Shown here in pieces: positions 23,053 to 24,924 of a DNA stretch of 24,924 nt. How positions within the stretch are numbered: the first letter of the stretch is position 1; each line of letters starts with the position of its first letter. A program made the position numbers and the translations under genes. The notes below the pieces were generated by a model, which saw nothing but the letters and a program-made list of their open reading frames with translations, had not been told where the DNA came from and ran no database searches. Source of the DNA: Bifidobacteriaceae bacterium (GTDB lineage Bacteria; Actinomycetota; Actinomycetes; Actinomycetales; WQXJ01); the NCBI GenBank assembly GCA_031278675.1, contig JAITJY010000137.1, positions 1 through 24,924 of the forward strand. The letters run 5' to 3'.

Positions 23053-23057
23053 CAATA

Positions 23058-24038
23058 ATGCATGTCCCTGATCATTACCTGAATGACCCGACTTCCGTCG
23101 TCACCGGCGTGTTGGCCCTCGGCGCACTGACCGCTGCGGTGCGCCAGGCGCGCCGCCCAACCTGGGCCTGGGCTAACCCCGGCGACGAGACCCCCTCAGG
23201 TGGGTTGATGTCCCTGCGGGACCGGGGCGGCGCGCTGGCCTTCGCCGCCACAACGGCTTTGGTGTTCGGTTTACAAATGCTCAACTATCCCGTGGCGGCT
23301 GGAACCAGTGGGCACCTATTAGGCGGCGCCCTGGCGGCCTCCTTGCTGGGGCCGGCCCGCGGGATACTGGCGGTCAGCACCGTCTTGGTGGTCCAAGCCG
23401 TGGCTTTCGCCGACGGTGGCCTGACCGCACTTGGGACTAACATCCTGCTTATGGCGGTCGTGGCGACCCTGACCGGATGGGCGGTCGAGCGGGCCCGGCC
23501 CCGGTCTGCCGTGGGGATCGCCGGCGTGGCCGGTTTAGGCGGACTCGTCAGCGTGCCAGTGACCGCCGCAGTGTTCGTGTTGCTCTATGGGATCGGCGGG
23601 ACCGTTCCCGTGCCGTTCGGAGAACTCGCCTCCTCGATGCTCGGTTTGCATGCGCTGATCGGGTTGGGTGAAGGCGTCATTACGGCCCTGGTGGTGGGCG
23701 TGGTGGCGGCCTGGTCGCCCGGTTTCGCCGCGATCGACGCCCGCAGCGCAGCAGGCCGTCCGGCCGTCTTTGCCCTGGGTGGCCTGGCGGTTGTGGCCGC
23801 CGGGCTGCTCTCCCCGCTGGCCTCGTCGGCACCGGATGGGTTGGAGGCCGCTGCGGAGACCGTCGGGTTCTCCGATGCCGCCCGCGCTCACGCCTTCGAC
23901 ACCAGTCTGTTGGCTGACTACGGCTCGGCGACCATACCGAGCGTCGGGTTGGTTGGACTGGTTGGCCTGGTCGCGTGCGTGGCGGTGGCCTTGGCGGCCG
24001 CACCACTGTTGCGCCTGCGGCGCCCGGCGACGGCCTAG
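23058..24038 (+). CDS. cbiM: CbiM/NikM-type metal ECF transporter subunit fused to a PDGLE domain
   Basis: A 326-residue integral membrane protein for nickel or cobalt uptake. The N-terminus MHVPDH places His2 where CbiM/NikM binds the metal, and NYPVAAGTSGHLLGGALAASLLGP carries the second metal histidine (His86). About six hydrophobic segments follow. The C-terminal part (about 235-326) contains SSAPDGLEAAAETVGF, the PDGLE (CbiN/NikN-like) domain, and a final helix. It needs CbiQ/CbiO-type partners, not seen in this window. ATG 23058 is chosen for the strong AAAGGAG and because the mature N-terminus must begin Met-His; the longer frame from 22902 is not plausible. The hydrogenase gene downstream suggests nickel as substrate. 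Confidence 0.88.
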   Translation: MHVPDHYLNDPTSVVTGVLALGALTAAVRQARRPTWAWANPGDETPSGGLMSLRDRGGALAFAATTALVFGLQMLNYPVAAGTSGHLLGGALAASLLGPARGILAVSTVLVVQAVAFADGGLTALGTNILLMAVVATLTGWAVERARPRSAVGIAGVAGLGGLVSVPVTAAVFVLLYGIGGTVPVPFGELASSMLGLHALIGLGEGVITALVVGVVAAWSPGFAAIDARSAAGRPAVFALGGLAVVAAGLLSPLASSAPDGLEAAAETVGFSDAARAHAFDTSLLADYGSATIPSVGLVGLVGLVACVAVALAAAPLLRLRRPATA

Positions 24039-24068
24039 CGGCGTCCCTGACGAGGCGCGCCGCGGGAC

Positions 24069-24140
24069 CCCTGTGAGCGCAAACAGGGCCGGAGGCGGTG
24101 CTTGGCGGGCTCGTGGAGCGCCGCCAGCCCGCCAAACCGC
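24069..24140 (+). terminator. Tandem hairpins after cbiM, probable terminator
   Basis: First hairpin: CCCTGT (24069-24074) with ACAGGG (24083-24088). Second, much stronger: TTGGCGGGCT (24102-24111) is a perfect inverted repeat of AGCCCGCCAA (24126-24135), extended by GCGGT (24095-24099) with ACCGC (24136-24140) after a 2-nt bulge. There is no T-tract, as is common for actinobacterial terminators. Position 30-100 bp after the cbiM stop fits. Confidence 0.55.
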
Positions 24141-24382
24141 GACCCCGGGGCGGCAAAACGGCGGCAAGACGGCGGCCCAGGGGCGGCATCGGGCGGGCCA
24201 CGGCGAACTCGCCACGCCGCAATGTGGGACAAAAGTCCGCCCTGGCGAGAATTTTGCGTACAATCTTGACCAGGACGCAGTGACCGGACGCAGCAAGGGT
24301 GCCGTTCATCAGTCAGGGCCTTCGATTGTGACTGCGACCTAGGTGTTTTTGACAAATCGTGCTGAATGCGAAAGGCAATGGT
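24141..24382 (+). promoter_or_regulatory. Upstream region of the hydrogenase gene
   Basis: No gene seen. After GC-rich short repeats (CGGCGGCAARA), base composition drops sharply from about 24220. Candidate elements: the inverted repeat GGACAAAAGTCC (24227-24238), a good TACAAT -10-like box (24259-24264), and TTGACA (24349-24354) without a properly spaced -10. GAAAGG (24369-24375) serves as Shine-Dalgarno for GTG 24383. Which box is used is not decidable by eye. Confidence 0.3.
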
Positions 24383-24924
24383 GTGGCATACAAGTTGGAT
24401 GGATGGCAAGAGCCGACTCTGGGCGAGAATCTCATGCGTGCCGGGGTCTCCCGGCGGGACTTCTTGGCCTATTGCGGACTGCTAGCGGGCATCTTCGCGG
24501 TGGGGGCCGGTGCTAAACCGGCCAGCGCCGAAGAGGTGGCGGACAAGCTAGCGGCGGTTAGCAAACCGAATGTGGTCTGGTTGCAGCTACAAGAGTGCAC
24601 CGGGTGCATGGAATCGACGTTGCGGTCTGGCGGGACCACCGTCGAGGAGGTCGTCCTCAACCTCCTGTCCGTCAATTACAACGAGCTGGTCATGGCTCCA
24701 TCCGGCGATGCCGCCAACCAAGCCTTGGCAGCGACCAACGCGGAGGACCACATTCTTGTAGTCAATGGTTCTATCCCACTCAAAGACGGCGGGATCTATT
24801 GCACCATTGGCGGCGAGTCCGCCGAAGAAGTCCTGCGCCAATCTGCGGAGCACGCCACCGCTATCTTGGCGGTCGGAGCGTGCGCGGTGTGGGGCTCGGT
24901 CCAAGCGTCGCGGCCCAACCCGAC
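24383..24924 (+). CDS. [NiFe]-hydrogenase small subunit, Tat-exported (partial)
   Basis: The gene runs off the right edge; 180 residues are visible. The N-terminus carries a twin-arginine signal: SRRDFLAY followed by the hydrophobic CGLLAGIFAVGAGA and a likely cleavage region after KPASA. The mature part shows VVWLQLQECTGCMES (first cysteines of the proximal Fe-S cluster), VVNGSIPLKDGGIYCTIGG and ILAVGACAVWGSVQASRPNP, all standard for the electron-transfer subunit of periplasm-facing, group 1-type uptake hydrogenases. The start GTG 24383 follows GAAAGG; GTG 24359 and ATG 24434 are alternatives. The large subunit would be expected just beyond the window. Proximity to the CbiM/NikM gene fits a nickel supply role for that transporter. 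Confidence 0.93.
   Translation, partial: MAYKLDGWQEPTLGENLMRAGVSRRDFLAYCGLLAGIFAVGAGAKPASAEEVADKLAAVSKPNVVWLQLQECTGCMESTLRSGGTTVEEVVLNLLSVNYNELVMAPSGDAANQALAATNAEDHILVVNGSIPLKDGGIYCTIGGESAEEVLRQSAEHATAILAVGACAVWGSVQASRPNP

Noticed and set aside
22902..23057. N-terminal extension of CbiM
   Set aside because: CbiM/NikM requires Met-His at the very N-terminus for metal binding; ATG 23058 supplies it and has AAAGGAG.
22898..23057. Cobalamin or NiCo riboswitch upstream of cbiM
   Set aside because: No B12 box or recognisable NiCo core could be matched; only a simple 6-bp hairpin is visible. A covariance-model search (Rfam Cobalamin and NiCo models) would decide.
24587..24904. Antisense ORF over the hydrogenase gene
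   Set aside because: Shadow of the sense frame, which carries all small-subunit motifs.

Overview
The window is high-GC DNA of an actinobacterium, probably an anaerobic or microaerophilic member of the Actinomycetes. The left gene order (GT2 glycosyltransferase, DUF5719, Rv3259-like protein, DUF3499, phosphomannomutase, Trm112-like protein, S-adenosylhomocysteinase) is the chromosomal neighbourhood known from Mycobacterium and Actinomyces relatives. A Tat-exported [NiFe]-hydrogenase small subunit next to a nickel/cobalt ECF transporter at the right edge points to hydrogen metabolism. No rRNA, tRNA, transposase or integrase was seen.

Layout: 1-7303 is the housekeeping block. 7304-7752 holds a small decayed array with type I-E-like repeats and no I-E cas genes. 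7753-15902 is a tightly overlapping type III-A operon (cas6, cas10/csm1, csm2, csm3, csm4, csm5, csm6, cas2), without cas1. It is followed by a nine-repeat array (15950-16552) read in the same direction. 16553-16910 has no convincing gene but carries a palindrome and a 16-bp minisatellite. 16911-22884, on the minus strand, is a MoxR / DUF58 / small membrane protein / double-VWA / TPR (Bat-type) operon. 23058-24038 is a CbiM-PDGLE transporter subunit, followed by a strong hairpin. From 24383 a [NiFe]-hydrogenase small subunit runs off the edge.

Function: Cas6 should cut the array transcript just 3' of a CCCC-GAGA-GGGG hairpin, leaving the 8-nt tag ACGAAAAC. Csm1-5 should form the RNA-guided complex. 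Cas10 keeps both its HD and GGDD motifs and should signal through cyclic oligoadenylate to the CARF-HEPN RNase Csm6. The transporter plausibly feeds nickel to the hydrogenase.

The most unusual theme is not the CRISPR system but short tandem duplication in the flanking chromosome. Two operon junctions (trm112/ahcY and membrane protein/VWA) have been duplicated so that each copy recreates a Shine-Dalgarno-like sequence and a GTGA or ATGA stop-start overlap. This yields coupled micro-ORFs of 35 and 44+44 codons. manB carries a roughly 170-residue Ala/Gly/Asp-rich insertion built partly of exact-period 66-bp repeats and is preceded by an in-frame 18-bp minisatellite. ahcY carries a smaller Gly/Ala insertion at a surface position. 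Three operon starts (DUF3499, cas6, moxR) share a TANNNT box 6-7 nt upstream of the start codon, the geometry of leaderless transcripts.
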